In this document: piece after piece, positions 1-9,304 of the stretch
Layout: each line of letters starts with the position of its first letter
Numbering within the stretch: the stretch's first letter is position 1
Source: Mycolicibacterium arenosum
GTDB lineage: Bacteria; Actinomycetota; Actinomycetes; Mycobacteriales; Mycobacteriaceae
Assembly (NCBI RefSeq): GCF_024320865.1
Contig: NZ_JANDBD010000001.1
Location: 1 to 64,000, forward strand
Direction of reading: 5' to 3'
Length of the DNA: 64,000 nucleotides
Program-made: the position numbers and the translations under genes
Notes under the pieces: generated by a model
Told to the model about the DNA's origin: nothing
Databases searched by the model: none
The model's input: only the letters and a program-made list of their open reading frames with translations

Positions 1-18
1 ATTTACAGTTCTGAGCAC

Positions 19-58
19 GATGGCCTCGATCCCTTCTACCCAAGGGTTCGAGGCCATC
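19..58. terminator. Strong stem-loop at left edge, probable bidirectional terminator
   Basis: A near-perfect inverted repeat: an 11-bp arm (GATGGCCTCGA), one T-T mismatch, 5 more pairs and a 6-nt loop. It lies just past the stop of the minus-strand gene that ends at 81, so it fits a terminator for that gene and possibly for a convergent gene outside the window. There is no clear U-tract, which is common for mycobacterial terminators. Confidence 0.6.
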
Positions 59-80
59 ATCGCGTCAAATCACCGCCCGC

Positions 81-563
81 TCAGCCACCGCCACGCCACG
101 ACTTTTTCAGGTCGAAGTAGCTAATCGGCCTGATGTGATCACGTATGTACTCCACGCGGGCGGTGATCGCTGAATCGTGCGATTCTCGCCTCAACCGAAG
201 CTCCCACAGCACGAACACCGGAACAACGAGTAGGACCACCGCGGCGGCGACCCAGCTGCCCGTCCGGTGCCAAGCCCACGCAGCAACCAAGGCCTCGACC
301 GGCGTCAGCATTTGCCAAAGGTCTCTCCTCCCCGCGGCGCGTATCTGCTGCTCAGCGGACAGAAGCATGACGCGTTCTTCGACGTAGAAGGCGAGCATTC
401 GTCGAGCCTCAGAGTCCCCCGGCAACTTCTCCAGCAGGTCGAGGTCGCGTGCGATGCCATCCCGGAGGTCTCGGCGGTCCTTGCGCGCCGCGAGGTAGGC
501 GGCAGCGATCGTCGCGAGACCGGCGATCAGCGCCACGCTGAGAGGGACGACCCACTTCTCCAT
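81..563 (-). CDS. Small membrane protein of unknown function (160 aa)
   Basis: I do not recognise the family. Residues about 4-24 form one hydrophobic helix (starting EKWVVPLSVALIAG). A basic and acidic middle part is rich in Arg, Glu and Leu, and a second hydrophobic stretch follows around residues 90-125 (AWAWHRTGSWVAAAVVLLV) with a charged tail. The frame stays open upstream to 866, but the start at 563 puts the first membrane helix at the N-terminus and avoids overlap with the toxin gene. It is transcribed away from the HigBA locus. A two-helix inner-membrane topology is inferred. Confidence 0.6.
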   Translation of the reverse strand: MEKWVVPLSVALIAGLATIAAAYLAARKDRRDLRDGIARDLDLLEKLPGDSEARRMLAFYVEERVMLLSAEQQIRAAGRRDLWQMLTPVEALVAAWAWHRTGSWVAAAVVLLVVPVFVLWELRLRRESHDSAITARVEYIRDHIRPISYFDLKKSWRGGG

Positions 564-720
564 GGGGCAAGTATCTACGGTTGGGGCGCCAACCTTGGCT
601 AAGCATGGCCGCAACACCTGACGGGGAGAATGCCTGCGCGCGCCCTCTGGGTCGTCGCCTCTGATGGGCATAATGTCTCCAGTACGTGCGTTAGACTGTA
701 ACGAGATCGGTGACATCCAG

Positions 721-1029
721 TTGGAAGTGCAGTACGAACACAAGAAGCTTAAGAAGCTGTGCACAGACGAGCGGGAAATGAAGAAGAAGCGCTCTGACAT
801 CGCGGGGAAGCTGCGGCTGCGGATCAAAGCGCTGGAGACAGCGAAGTCTGTTGGCGAGCTGTCCACTCACGACCCGCTGGGGGAATGGCACCAGCTCAGC
901 GCTGACCGGGACGGTCAGTGGGCGGGAAAGCTCAGCGGCAACTACCGCCTTGTGATTCGTCCACACGACGCAACTGAGCCGTGGAACTCGGTGACCGTAA
1001 CCGTGATCGAAATCGACGACTACCACTGA
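721..1029 (+). CDS. higB: HigB-type RelE/ParE-fold toxin
   Basis: Encodes about 102 aa with the HigB pattern: VQYEHKKLKKLCTDEREM at the start, then KLRLRIKALETAKSVGEL, DPLGEWHQL, AGKLSGNYRLVIRP and a C-terminal VTVIEIDDYH. The family consists of ribosome-dependent mRNA interferases. The frame stays open upstream with ATGs at 664 and 673, but family members start right at the EVxYxxKKL segment, so the TTG at 721 is preferred. The antitoxin gene starts 12 nt after its stop, so the two are one operon in toxin-first (higBA) order. The start choice is the main uncertainty. Confidence 0.85.
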   Translation: MEVQYEHKKLKKLCTDEREMKKKRSDIAGKLRLRIKALETAKSVGELSTHDPLGEWHQLSADRDGQWAGKLSGNYRLVIRPHDATEPWNSVTVTVIEIDDYH

Positions 1030-1040
1030 GAGGAGAAGCC

Positions 1041-2141
1041 ATGACTGCGACCAACTACGCCGTTGCTCCAGGTGAATACCTGGAGGAGTGGATAAACGAG
1101 CACGGCTTGTCTCAGCAGCGCGTCGCCGAGCAGCTGGGGTGTAGCCGCAAGCAGGTCAACGAGATCGTCAACGGGCGCGCACCGATCACTAGCGATACCG
1201 CGGTTCGCTTGGAGCGCGTCGTCGGCATCCCGGCCGACTCATGGCTCCGCTACGAAGCCGCATATCGCGCTGACCTTGCACGGATCGCCGATGAAGAGAA
1301 CCTAGCGGCGCACGCAGACGAGATCGATCCGGGCGCAGTGACCTACCTTCGAAGTTTGGGCGCGACTAAGGCGACACGGAAGTCACCTGGGTCTCTGGTA
1401 TCGGATTTCCTGGCCTTCCACCGCTGCGGTACTTGGGATGCCTACATTCATCTGCATGAGACCGCATCCACGGGCGACTATGCGCTCGCCGCTCTGAAGG
1501 AGTCCGGCGACGCCAAGATCGACGCGACGGTGCTATCGACGTGGTTACGCGCAGCAGAGCTCGCCGAGCCGTTTGAACGTGGGCGGCGCTACGTCTACGA
1601 CCCAGACCGGCTGAGAAAGGCGCTTCCACAGCTGCGAGCTCGAGCAGCCGAACCCGGCGCCACGATGCTTCGCGACATCGCGAACATGCTTGCCGATGTC
1701 GGAGTCGTCTTCATGGTGGTCGACCCGCCCAAGAAGTTCCCGCTGCATGGCATGACGCGTTGGATCGACAAGCGAGTACCTGTGATTCAACAGACCGGGC
1801 GGTGGGGCAAAGATGGCTTCGTCATCTGGGCGTTGTTTCACGAACTCGGCCACGTGCTGAACGACCCCCGCGGAGAGATGCATCTGGAGTACAAGACGGA
1901 GAAGAAACGCAACAGCGAAGCGGAGAAATCCGCCAACAAGTTCGCGATGGACGTCTTGTTCGGCGAGACCGGGATCAAGCCGTTCGAGGGACTGACGCGC
2001 GATCGCGACATCGAGACCGTTGCGAGACAGCTAGGTGTCTCGCCAGGTGTGGCCGTTCACCAGATGCACCGACGCAGACTGCTCGATTACCGGTTCGGGA
2101 ACAAACTCTGTGTCGACCTCGCTGGAACCTTCACGGCATAG
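1041..2141 (+). CDS. higA: HigA antitoxin fused to an ImmA/IrrE-type metalloprotease domain
   Basis: A 366-aa protein. Residues about 1-80 are an XRE/HigA helix-turn-helix (EYLEEWINEHGLSQQRVAEQ, then a recognition helix SRKQVNEIVNGRAPIT). Residues about 180-340 carry a COG2856 (M78) zinc protease domain with HExxH at residues 267-271 (FHELGHVLNDP). A plain HigA is about 100 aa, so this is the long HigA-ImmA architecture. The ATG at 1041 has a strong GAGGAGAAG ribosome site. HigA should bind HigB and repress the promoter; the protease part may allow signal-dependent self-cleavage, which is inferred. Confidence 0.88.
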   Translation: MTATNYAVAPGEYLEEWINEHGLSQQRVAEQLGCSRKQVNEIVNGRAPITSDTAVRLERVVGIPADSWLRYEAAYRADLARIADEENLAAHADEIDPGAVTYLRSLGATKATRKSPGSLVSDFLAFHRCGTWDAYIHLHETASTGDYALAALKESGDAKIDATVLSTWLRAAELAEPFERGRRYVYDPDRLRKALPQLRARAAEPGATMLRDIANMLADVGVVFMVVDPPKKFPLHGMTRWIDKRVPVIQQTGRWGKDGFVIWALFHELGHVLNDPRGEMHLEYKTEKKRNSEAEKSANKFAMDVLFGETGIKPFEGLTRDRDIETVARQLGVSPGVAVHQMHRRRLLDYRFGNKLCVDLAGTFTA

Positions 2142-2248
2142 ATAGCGGCTTGGTGCATCGTCACCCGGGACCACGCGGGAATTCGCCCGCAAACTTGGGA
2201 TGATGCGGCTGTGACTGTTGTCCTCTCGGGCCACGGTTTTGGATACGA

Positions 2249-2971
2249 ATGAATCCACCGAAAAGCACCACCAGCACCGACGCCAACGGGCTGCGGTGGA
2301 AGCAGACCCTCGACGGCAAAATCGAGCGGGTGCTATCCACCACCGCGGTGCCCGCACCCCGCACAGCTGACAGCGTGCAACCCTATTCGCAGATTCAGAC
2401 CATTACCCCGGAGGAAGCCAAAGCCCATCGATTTGGTGGGCCAGACGTTCCCGATTTCGGCGACGAGGAGAGTGGCGATTCTGCTGAGACTGAAACGGCA
2501 GCAAGGAACATCGTCAACGACTGGACTCCCGTCAAACGCATCGGCGCCCCGATCGTCGAGCCGCACCACTCCGATCCGAAATTGCTGGCGATCGAAATCG
2601 GCTACGCTCCGGACGCGCCCCAACCTTGGTACCAGTACTTCAGGGACGGGCTCCGCGCAGCCGGCATCCGCTCGAACCAGAGTCATTCGCAGGGTCCGTA
2701 CCAGTCCTCGACCTTCGAAGCTGCGAGATCTGCTCTGCCGCTCGTCATCGAGGGGTTCGATGCAGCCGTCAAGTCCGCGAACGAGCGATTCGAGACGGAG
2801 CACTTAGTACGGCTCCGTGAGCGTTTAGCCAAGCTGGATGCGGCGCTGGATGCTGCGAATGCACGGCAGGGCGAGCTCGATAATCTGGCCGAGCACTTCA
2901 GAGAACCCGGTCGGTTGCCATGGGATCAGCGCGACTTAACCCACCCGGGCGATGACGACAACCACGAGTAG
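2249..2971 (+). CDS. Hypothetical protein with C-terminal coiled coil (240 aa)
   Basis: Not recognised. The first 80 residues are polar and low-complexity (many Thr, Ser, Pro and acidic residues). The middle contains a compact segment (LLAIEIGYAPDAPQPWYQYF). Residues about 180-225 form a Leu/Glu/Ala-rich probable coiled coil (RLRERLAKLDAALDAANAR). No signal peptide or membrane segment is visible. It lies 107 nt after higA on the same strand. It is a likely accessory gene with no visible functional motif. Confidence 0.6.
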   Translation: MNPPKSTTSTDANGLRWKQTLDGKIERVLSTTAVPAPRTADSVQPYSQIQTITPEEAKAHRFGGPDVPDFGDEESGDSAETETAARNIVNDWTPVKRIGAPIVEPHHSDPKLLAIEIGYAPDAPQPWYQYFRDGLRAAGIRSNQSHSQGPYQSSTFEAARSALPLVIEGFDAAVKSANERFETEHLVRLRERLAKLDAALDAANARQGELDNLAEHFREPGRLPWDQRDLTHPGDDDNHE

Positions 2972-3138
2972 CCCGTTTGAGGTGTTCGACCTGCGGGGAA
3001 CTGGGTGTCGCGAGAAGATTTTCAACCGGTCCATCCCTCGCCAACCTCGCGGCTCTTGCCGCGAAACTACTACGCCGTTGTGAAGGTGTTTCCGAACTTC
3101 GTCCGTCGATAGCCGACGGATCTTACTGGCGCAGGGGT

Positions 3139-3161
3139 CGTATTCATTCGGAGTGAATACG
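3139..3161. terminator. Hairpin between convergent genes
   Basis: Perfect 8-bp arms CGTATTCA and TGAATACG around a 7-nt loop, in the 238-bp gap between the convergent orphan gene and the MmpL gene. The position fits a shared terminator. No other gene or site is visible in this gap. Confidence 0.5.
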
Positions 3162-3209
3162 CCTTCACGCTGGTCGGCATGTAGCGCCGGGCATTGCCCT
3201 GTTCGCTTC

Positions 3210-6200
3210 TCACCGATCCTGGACCAGCACGTGAGGTGCGTCCTTCATGCCTCCTGCGTTGGTCTGACCACGTCGCGGGGCTGTTGCTTTAGTGGGCCAC
3301 CAGCTGGCTTCGCGTAGGAGTGTGGCGATGGCGGGCACGGTGAGGGTGCGCACGAGGAAGGTGTCGAGCAGCAGTCCGAAGCCGATGATGAGGCCGGCTT
3401 GGACCATGATGGCGACTGAGCCGACCATGAGGCCGAACATGCTGGCGGCGAATATAACCCCGGCGGAGGTGATGACGGCTCCGGTGTTTGCCACGGTGCG
3501 CAGGACGCCGACGCGGATGTTGGTCCCGGATTCTTCGCGGAGCCGTGAGACGAGCAGCATGTTGTAGTCGGCGCCGACGGCGACGAGGATGATGAACGCC
3601 AGCAGCGGTACGGGCCAGGCGATCTCTTGGCCCAGTACCCATTGGAAGACCACAACGCCGATGCCGAGCGAGGCGAGGTAGTTGAGCAGAACCGTGCCTA
3701 ACAGGTAGATCGGTGCCAGGAGAGCGCGCAGTAGCAGGACCAGGATGACGCCGACGATAATCGTGGTGGCGATGGCCAATTGTGCGAAATCCGCCCACAG
3801 GAATCGTTGGATATCGGAGTTCACAGCGGGGAAGCCGGCGACGGACACGGTCGCGTCGGCGAGTGACGTGTTGGGTCGTGCGGTGTTGGCAATGTCGGTG
3901 ATGTGGTTGGCGAGGTCCATGGCTTCGACGCTGTAGGGGTCGTTGCTGGTTTCGATCATGAAGCGCGCGGTCTTGCCGTCAGATGAGAGGAACTGTTTGG
4001 CGACGTCGGTGAACTGTCGGTTTTCGAATGCGTTGGCGGGCAGGTAGAACCCGCTTGAGGAGTCGGAGTCAGCCGCTGCGCGCGAAGAGTTCTGTAGTTG
4101 GGTGGCGATCTGGCTCATGCCGGACAGCATTTCGATGTTGCTGTCGGCGAGGGTGCGGACGCCGGTGGCGAGTGCTTGGGCGCCGGAGGCGAGCTGCCCG
4201 ATTCCGTCCTGCAGTCGGCGGAGGTTGGTGGCCAGGTCGGCGGGGTTGCCGAGGGCTCCGAATGCCTTGTCCAGTGAGGCGACCGCGTTTTGGACATTCG
4301 CGAGGGTGCCACCGACGGTGGCGTTGGTGGCGGGGTCGTAGCGGTCGCCGAGGTCGGCGATCTGGTTGAAGAATCCGCTGTCGCGCAAGGTAACCAGGAT
4401 CTTCACCTGGTCGCGGATTTGGGCGCATTGTGGGGTGGTGGCACACCACGGTGAGGTGTTGAGGGCGCCGACGAGCGGGTCGAGCAGTGTGATCGCGTTT
4501 TGCGCTTGGTCGGCCAGTGGTCGTAGTCCTGGGCCGGATTGGATGGCTTGATCGACGGCGGGGGCTGCGGCGGAAAGTTGCTGCAGTAGAGGGCGGAACT
4601 GGTTGACTTGGCTTCCCGCGGATTGGGCTTGGGTGAGGATGCCGGCCAGTGGCGTGAGGGCGGTGCGCACGGTGCTGTCGAGCTGGGCAAGGCCGTCGGC
4701 GAGTTGATCGGCGCCATTGGTGAGTTTGGTGAGGTCGTCTCTGCGTGAGTTGCCCTCGGCGACCGCGCCGGCCATTTTGTCGCCGATCTGGCCGTTCTGC
4801 CAGGCCAGCTCTGCTTGGTCGAGGCGCTCTCCGGTGGGGCGGGTGACTCCGGAAACTTTGGTGACGCCGGGGATCTGGGAGACGCGGGAGGCCATCTCGT
4901 CGAGATCGGCCAGTCCTTTCCCGGTCCGCATGTCGGTGGGGTTTTCCACGACGAGGAACTCGGTGATGACGACGTCTTTGCGGAAGTGGCGGTCGAGAAG
5001 TTGGTAGCCCTGGTTGCTGGCTGTGGTGTCTGGTTGTCCCTTGCGGTCGTCGTAGCTGATTTTGATGGTTGTGGCGGCTGCCGATAGGGCGAGCAGGATG
5101 ACCAGGCTGACGATGAGTAGTGGCACGGGACGGCGGACCACGGCGACGGCGACGCTGTTCCAGTAGCGGCGGGTGCGATCGGGTTTGGGTTCACCGATGC
5201 CGCGTTTGGCGGCTAGCGACAGCACGGGTGGCAGCAGGGTGACGGTGGCCAGAAATCCGAACAGCACGGCGATGGCACATGCGGGGCCCAGGGCGGCGAA
5301 GACGCTGAGCCGCGCGAAGACCATGGCCAGGAACGCGAGTGCGACGGTGGCGGCGGAGGCGAGGATGACGCGCCCGATGCTGGCGGTGGCGTGGATGATG
5401 GCCTGATCGGCGGGTACTTCGGCGCGGCGCTGCTCGTGGTAACGGCTGATCAGAAATACCGTGTAGTCGGTTCCGGCGCCGAGCAGAATCGCCGTCATGA
5501 AGGCGACGGTGAACTGGGAGACCGGCATGCCCAACTCGCCGAGGACAGACAGCACACCGCGCCCGACTGCCAGGCTCAACCCGATTACCAGGAGCGGCAA
5601 CAGCGCGGTGAAAACCGACCGGTAGACGATCAGCAGGATCAGCGCGATCATGCCTGCGGTAGCGATAGAGATCAGCAGCAGGTCGTGCTCGGCGGAGGCG
5701 ATCATGTCGCTGAAGGTCGCCGGTGGTCCCGTCACTTGGACGGTCGTGGTCGAGCCGGCGAACACCTCCGCTGCGATGTCGCGCACTGCGTTCACGGATT
5801 CTGAGGCCGTGGGGTCTCCGAGGGTGCCGGTGACACCGACGGGCAGGTACCAGGCTTTGCGGTCGGCGCTGACTGCCTGGGCTTCGGTAATCGGATCGGA
5901 CAGTAGGTCCTGCACCAGCAGGACGTGGTTGCCTTCGGCCTGCAACCGGCGCACGAGTTCGCTGTAGCCCTGCCGGGCAGTCGGAGTCAAGCCATTGGGG
6001 TCTTCCATGGCGACGAACACCACGGTTTTCGAGCCTTCTTCGCCGAAAGCGGCGCTCATGCGGTCAACCGTCTGCAAGGACGGCGCATCGCGAGGAATGA
6101 GGTCCACCGACTGTTGGCGCACCACGGTTTCCAGCTGGGGGAACAGCAGCGCAAGGACCACCGCGGCGCCTAGCCATGCCCCGATGACCAGCGCTTTGTG

Positions 6201-6335
6201 CCGGAGGGTGAATCGGGCTAGCGCTGCCAACCGTTCGCTGTACTCGCGGGTGTCGGCCGGGTCGGGGGAGGATCCGTTGGCCCGCCGGCCACGGCGCGTG
6301 GCCTGGCTTGGGGAATCTGCAGTGCCGTCGGCCAC
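3210..6335 (-). CDS. MmpL-family RND transporter (1041 aa)
   Basis: Inner-membrane RND/MMPL exporter, a family that moves lipids and siderophores in mycobacteria using the proton gradient. It shows the duplicated layout: one N-terminal helix, a periplasmic domain, a helix bundle with the GTDY motif (D290-Y291), a second very long periplasmic domain (about residues 420-820, rich in coiled-coil-like Leu/Ala/Gln repeats), and a second bundle with GADY (D923-Y924). The Asp-Tyr pairs match the proton relay of MmpL3-type proteins. The GTG start has GGAGG 4 nt upstream. No MmpS gene is next to it. The substrate is unknown; the neighbours suggest a lipid or hydrophobic compound. A TetR gene lies upstream on the same strand. 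Confidence 0.93.
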   Translation of the reverse strand: MADGTADSPSQATRRGRRANGSSPDPADTREYSERLAALARFTLRHKALVIGAWLGAAVVLALLFPQLETVVRQQSVDLIPRDAPSLQTVDRMSAAFGEEGSKTVVFVAMEDPNGLTPTARQGYSELVRRLQAEGNHVLLVQDLLSDPITEAQAVSADRKAWYLPVGVTGTLGDPTASESVNAVRDIAAEVFAGSTTTVQVTGPPATFSDMIASAEHDLLLISIATAGMIALILLIVYRSVFTALLPLLVIGLSLAVGRGVLSVLGELGMPVSQFTVAFMTAILLGAGTDYTVFLISRYHEQRRAEVPADQAIIHATASIGRVILASAATVALAFLAMVFARLSVFAALGPACAIAVLFGFLATVTLLPPVLSLAAKRGIGEPKPDRTRRYWNSVAVAVVRRPVPLLIVSLVILLALSAAATTIKISYDDRKGQPDTTASNQGYQLLDRHFRKDVVITEFLVVENPTDMRTGKGLADLDEMASRVSQIPGVTKVSGVTRPTGERLDQAELAWQNGQIGDKMAGAVAEGNSRRDDLTKLTNGADQLADGLAQLDSTVRTALTPLAGILTQAQSAGSQVNQFRPLLQQLSAAAPAVDQAIQSGPGLRPLADQAQNAITLLDPLVGALNTSPWCATTPQCAQIRDQVKILVTLRDSGFFNQIADLGDRYDPATNATVGGTLANVQNAVASLDKAFGALGNPADLATNLRRLQDGIGQLASGAQALATGVRTLADSNIEMLSGMSQIATQLQNSSRAAADSDSSSGFYLPANAFENRQFTDVAKQFLSSDGKTARFMIETSNDPYSVEAMDLANHITDIANTARPNTSLADATVSVAGFPAVNSDIQRFLWADFAQLAIATTIIVGVILVLLLRALLAPIYLLGTVLLNYLASLGIGVVVFQWVLGQEIAWPVPLLAFIILVAVGADYNMLLVSRLREESGTNIRVGVLRTVANTGAVITSAGVIFAASMFGLMVGSVAIMVQAGLIIGFGLLLDTFLVRTLTVPAIATLLREASWWPTKATAPRRGQTNAGGMKDAPHVLVQDR

Positions 6336-6362
6336 TGGACCTCCACTGGTAGCGAATCGTAT

Positions 6363-6379
6363 CGATACTGTCGGTATCG
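6363..6379. promoter_or_regulatory. TetR-type operator CGATAC-N5-GTATCG upstream of mmpL
   Basis: Perfect 6-bp inverted arms with a 5-nt spacer, 27 nt upstream of the MmpL start codon. The same 17-bp architecture occurs at 13437-13453. It sits inside a looser outer repeat (GGTAGCG at 6348, CGCTACC at 6383). The position suits repression of mmpL by a TetR protein, most simply the one encoded at 6609-7250. The rest of the gap up to 6608 holds no gene that I can support. Confidence 0.65.
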
Positions 6380-6608
6380 CTACGCTACCGCATGTAGTGC
6401 AAGTTGGTGCGGCCGCTATTCAGTCGGGCCCCGGCCGCCGGTCACAGTCGGCAGAGGAATCGTCGAAACTCAGTTGGCTTCTATAGCCAGGCCGACGTTG
6501 TTCAGTCGACGACACTGGCCTTGGCTGCCGTTCAGGGTCTTGCTGTTGCTGGCCCAGGCGTTGGCATCGAGGCACGCACGGCCACATCGTGTAGCGGGCC
6601 GCGGGCCG

Positions 6609-7250
6609 CTACCTGTGGGGTCGGGCTTCGGTCGTGGCCGACTGGCCCGTGTTCTGCAGCAGCACGTAATTGCCGAGGCTGCCCAGGAAACCTGCGCAGT
6701 GCTGAACGAGTTCATCGGTGGTGAACTCCAGTTCTCCGTCGAGTCGGCGGCGCAAGACTTCGAATAGCCCTCCCACGCCCAAGGTCGAAGCCAAATGGGC
6801 AACCCCCACGGCGGAGTCGGCGATGTCGAGGTGGAGTCTGGCCTCGCGCAAGACGAGGTCGGTGAAACCGGCCATCAGTTCGCTGCGTAGCTCCCGGAGC
6901 AGCGGCTCGGTTGCAGATTCCACGAACAGGATCCGACCCAGCCGAGGGTCGTCGTCGATCATGCTGACCAGCCTGCGGATCGGCGCGTACGCCAGCACCT
7001 CCGGTGGCTCACCGGCATCGGGGATCGCGTCGACTATCACCTCCTGGAAGGTGGCATAGAGCTGCTGGTAGACAGCTCGCAGGAGTGCGTCTCGGCCGGA
7101 GAAGTGCTGGTAGAAGTAGCGTGACGTGACACCCGATTCAGCGCAGATGGCAGTCACAGTGGCGGCGGCAACGCCGCGCGTGCCGATCAACTCCGTTGCG
7201 GCCTCGATGAGACGGGTGCGCCGGTTCCGGTGACGCTCCTCGGCGGACAT
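6609..7250 (-). CDS. TetR-family transcriptional regulator
   Basis: A 213-aa protein with an N-terminal TetR helix-turn-helix (TVTAICAESGVTSRYFYQHF, about residues 35-55) and a helical ligand domain. ATG 7250 is used; an in-frame GTG at 7262 is possible. It lies upstream of mmpL on the same strand and diverges from the PF10118 gene at 7355, so it probably represses one or both. The gap to mmpL is 273 nt, so mmpL likely has its own promoter. Confidence 0.9.
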   Translation of the reverse strand: MSAEERHRNRRTRLIEAATELIGTRGVAAATVTAICAESGVTSRYFYQHFSGRDALLRAVYQQLYATFQEVIVDAIPDAGEPPEVLAYAPIRRLVSMIDDDPRLGRILFVESATEPLLRELRSELMAGFTDLVLREARLHLDIADSAVGVAHLASTLGVGGLFEVLRRRLDGELEFTTDELVQHCAGFLGSLGNYVLLQNTGQSATTEARPHR

Positions 7251-7298
7251 CCCGCTATACACCCGCGCCGAAACCACATGGATAGCTTGCCATCTAAT

Positions 7299-7320
7299 TC
7301 TGACAAGGCTTAGAGTCAGA
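7299..7320. promoter_or_regulatory. Inverted repeat between divergent TetR and PF10118 genes
   Basis: TCTGAC and GTCAGA arms separated by 10 nt, in the 104-bp divergent promoter region. This is a candidate operator for the TetR encoded on the left. The arms are short, so confidence is moderate. Confidence 0.45.
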
Positions 7321-7354
7321 TTGCCAGCGTGCCCTTGACGAACGGGAGAACAAC

Positions 7355-8224
7355 ATGAGCGACGATTCGTCCACACGGCCCACCACGCGGGTCGTCCCGA
7401 AGCCCCGCCGTGTTCGATTCGACATGCCTGCCGGGTCCAGACGGCAGCACTTCGTCGATGGCGACTTGGTGATGAGCCATTTTGTGTCCACCTTGTCGGC
7501 CACGTTCCCCGAAGGCGAAGACTTCTTCATCCGGTCAGTCCGCGAGTACTGGGAACACGTCAGCGACGCCGACCTCAGGGAGGCGGTCAAGGGATTCATT
7601 GCACAAGAGGCCACCCACCGACACCAGCATCGGCTGCTCAACGATCGGCTCCAAGCGATGGGCTATCCCACCGAGGGTATCGATCGGCATATCAAGAAGT
7701 TGGTTGGCCGACTCGAGAAGCGTTTTTCTCCCACGATGCGCCTGGCTGTGACGGCCGCCCTCGAGCACTACACGGCGACATTCGCCGAGATCATTCTCAC
7801 CAGCGACGAAGCTCAAGAATTGATCGGCGACACCGAAGTGCGGCCTATTCTGCTCTGGCACGCACTGGAAGAGTGCGAGCACAAGGCCGTCGCTTTCGAT
7901 GTGTACGAGACGGTCGGTGGAAGCGAACGCACCAGGGTCTGGGGGATGCGGATCGCCAGTCTCCTCTTGTTCAGCGAGTTGGTCATCCAGACCACCCGCT
8001 CTCTGGCCGGTGACCGTGCCGCCTACAACCCGGTGCGGTTGCTGCGCAGCCTTCGAGCCTTCCGTCATAACCCGCTATTCAGCTCAGCAGCAATTGAGCG
8101 CTTTCGTTCCTACACCCGCGCCGGATTTCATCCCGACGACTGGGACAGCGCAGAAATCCTCGAACGCTGGACCAAGGAACTCTTCGACGCCGATGGTGGC
8201 CAACAAGCGCGAAGTAACGTCTAG
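7355..8224 (+). CDS. PF10118 metal-dependent hydrolase family protein (289 aa)
   Basis: Belongs to the predicted metal-dependent hydrolase family PF10118 (COG3687), ferritin-like helical proteins likely to bind a dinuclear metal site. The candidate ligand motifs are in order: QEATHRHQH (about residue 88), LEHYTATFAE (about 136) and HALEECEHKAVAFDVYE (about 170). A hydrophobic helix follows near residue 205. The true reaction is unknown for the family. A paralogue lies at 28210. It diverges from a TetR gene, which probably controls it. The hydrolase label is historical; an oxygenase role is equally possible. Confidence 0.85.
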   Translation: MSDDSSTRPTTRVVPKPRRVRFDMPAGSRRQHFVDGDLVMSHFVSTLSATFPEGEDFFIRSVREYWEHVSDADLREAVKGFIAQEATHRHQHRLLNDRLQAMGYPTEGIDRHIKKLVGRLEKRFSPTMRLAVTAALEHYTATFAEIILTSDEAQELIGDTEVRPILLWHALEECEHKAVAFDVYETVGGSERTRVWGMRIASLLLFSELVIQTTRSLAGDRAAYNPVRLLRSLRAFRHNPLFSSAAIERFRSYTRAGFHPDDWDSAEILERWTKELFDADGGQQARSNV

Positions 8225-8355
8225 CTCGACCAGAGCCCGTCGCGGTCAGAGTCGGCCTTCAGCGAAGAACAATTCACGGGCTTCGCTCCGCGCGCAGTGA
8301 AGTCAAGCCCAGTTCTTGCTACTGGCCTCTCGCTGGTGCTCGATCACGTTGCGAC

Positions 8356-9246
8356 CTACAGGAAGCTCCGGCCGAGGAACTCGGTGACGGCGGCGCCGAA
8401 GGCGTCGTTGTCGTCGCCGGCGATCATGTGTCCGGTGCCGAATACGTCGACGGTCTCGGCGTGGGGAACCAGTTGCTTGAACTCGTCGACGGTGGCTTGG
8501 GAGACCACGTCGGACAACAGGCCCCTTACGAGAAGTGTTGGGGCGCTGACCCGTCGGGCTCCGTCGATCAGCAGGTGGCTGATTGCGTCGAATTGCTCCG
8601 TTCCCGTGGTCGATTCGTCGCGGATGAAGTCGAAGTTGGAGTGAATGAATGCCGGGTCCCACCGCCAGATCCAGCGGCCGTCGTGACGCTGCCGCAGCAC
8701 CTTGCGCAGGCCGTCGACGTTGGCCGGGCGCGAGCGATGGGGGTTGTACGCGGCGATCACCTCGGCGGCGTCGGAGAGGGTGCCAAAGCCATCGGGATGT
8801 GCGGCCATGAACGTCACCACGCGACGAGCGCCCTGGAATTCAAGCCGCGGGGTGACGTCGACCAGGACGACCGCCGCCCACGACGCCCCGGACGTCAACA
8901 GATGCGTGCCGAGCACGGTCATGCCCCCAAGGGATGCACCTACGACGGCAGGGGCGGTATCGGCGCTGAAGTGCTCACGCACGGTGAGGAGATCGGTCGC
9001 GAGTCGCTCGAGGTCGTACCTGCCGGCTGGGTCCCAGTCGCTGTCGCCGTGACCGCGGGTGTCGTAGGCGACGACTGTGTATCCGCATGCGTGGAGGCGA
9101 CGCGCTGAAGCGCTCCACGCGTGCCGGTTCTGGCCGCCGCCGTGCAGGAGCAGCACGACGGGACGGGCGTCCCCGTGGTCGTAGCAGTCGGCGGCCAGGG
9201 TGATCCCGTCCTGGGTTCGGACCCGATGCTGCACGGCGGAGGTCAT
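8356..9246 (-). CDS. Alpha/beta hydrolase (296 aa)
   Basis: Alpha/beta-hydrolase fold: oxyanion HGGGQNRHAW near residue 35, nucleophile elbow GASLGG near residue 103, an acid residue in the LLVRGLLSDVV strand and His in FGTGHMIAGDD near the C-terminus. It is likely an esterase, lipase or C-C hydrolase; the substrate is unknown. It starts 58 nt after the thioesterase with ribosome site AGGGAGGTG, so it is the last gene of a P450-thioesterase-hydrolase transcript. The 130-nt gap to the PF10118 gene holds nothing that I can identify. Confidence 0.88.
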   Translation of the reverse strand: MTSAVQHRVRTQDGITLAADCYDHGDARPVVLLLHGGGQNRHAWSASARRLHACGYTVVAYDTRGHGDSDWDPAGRYDLERLATDLLTVREHFSADTAPAVVGASLGGMTVLGTHLLTSGASWAAVVLVDVTPRLEFQGARRVVTFMAAHPDGFGTLSDAAEVIAAYNPHRSRPANVDGLRKVLRQRHDGRWIWRWDPAFIHSNFDFIRDESTTGTEQFDAISHLLIDGARRVSAPTLLVRGLLSDVVSQATVDEFKQLVPHAETVDVFGTGHMIAGDDNDAFGAAVTEFLGRSFL

Positions 9247-9304
9247 GACACCTCCCTGGCGAGATCGGAGTCCGCCCGAAGCGTGCGACCGGCTACAAGC
9301 ACCT

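Noticed and set aside
6404..6802. Short open frames in the gap between mmpL and its upstream TetR
   Set aside because: They mostly overlap the TetR coding region on the other strand and have no ribosome site or protein-like composition.
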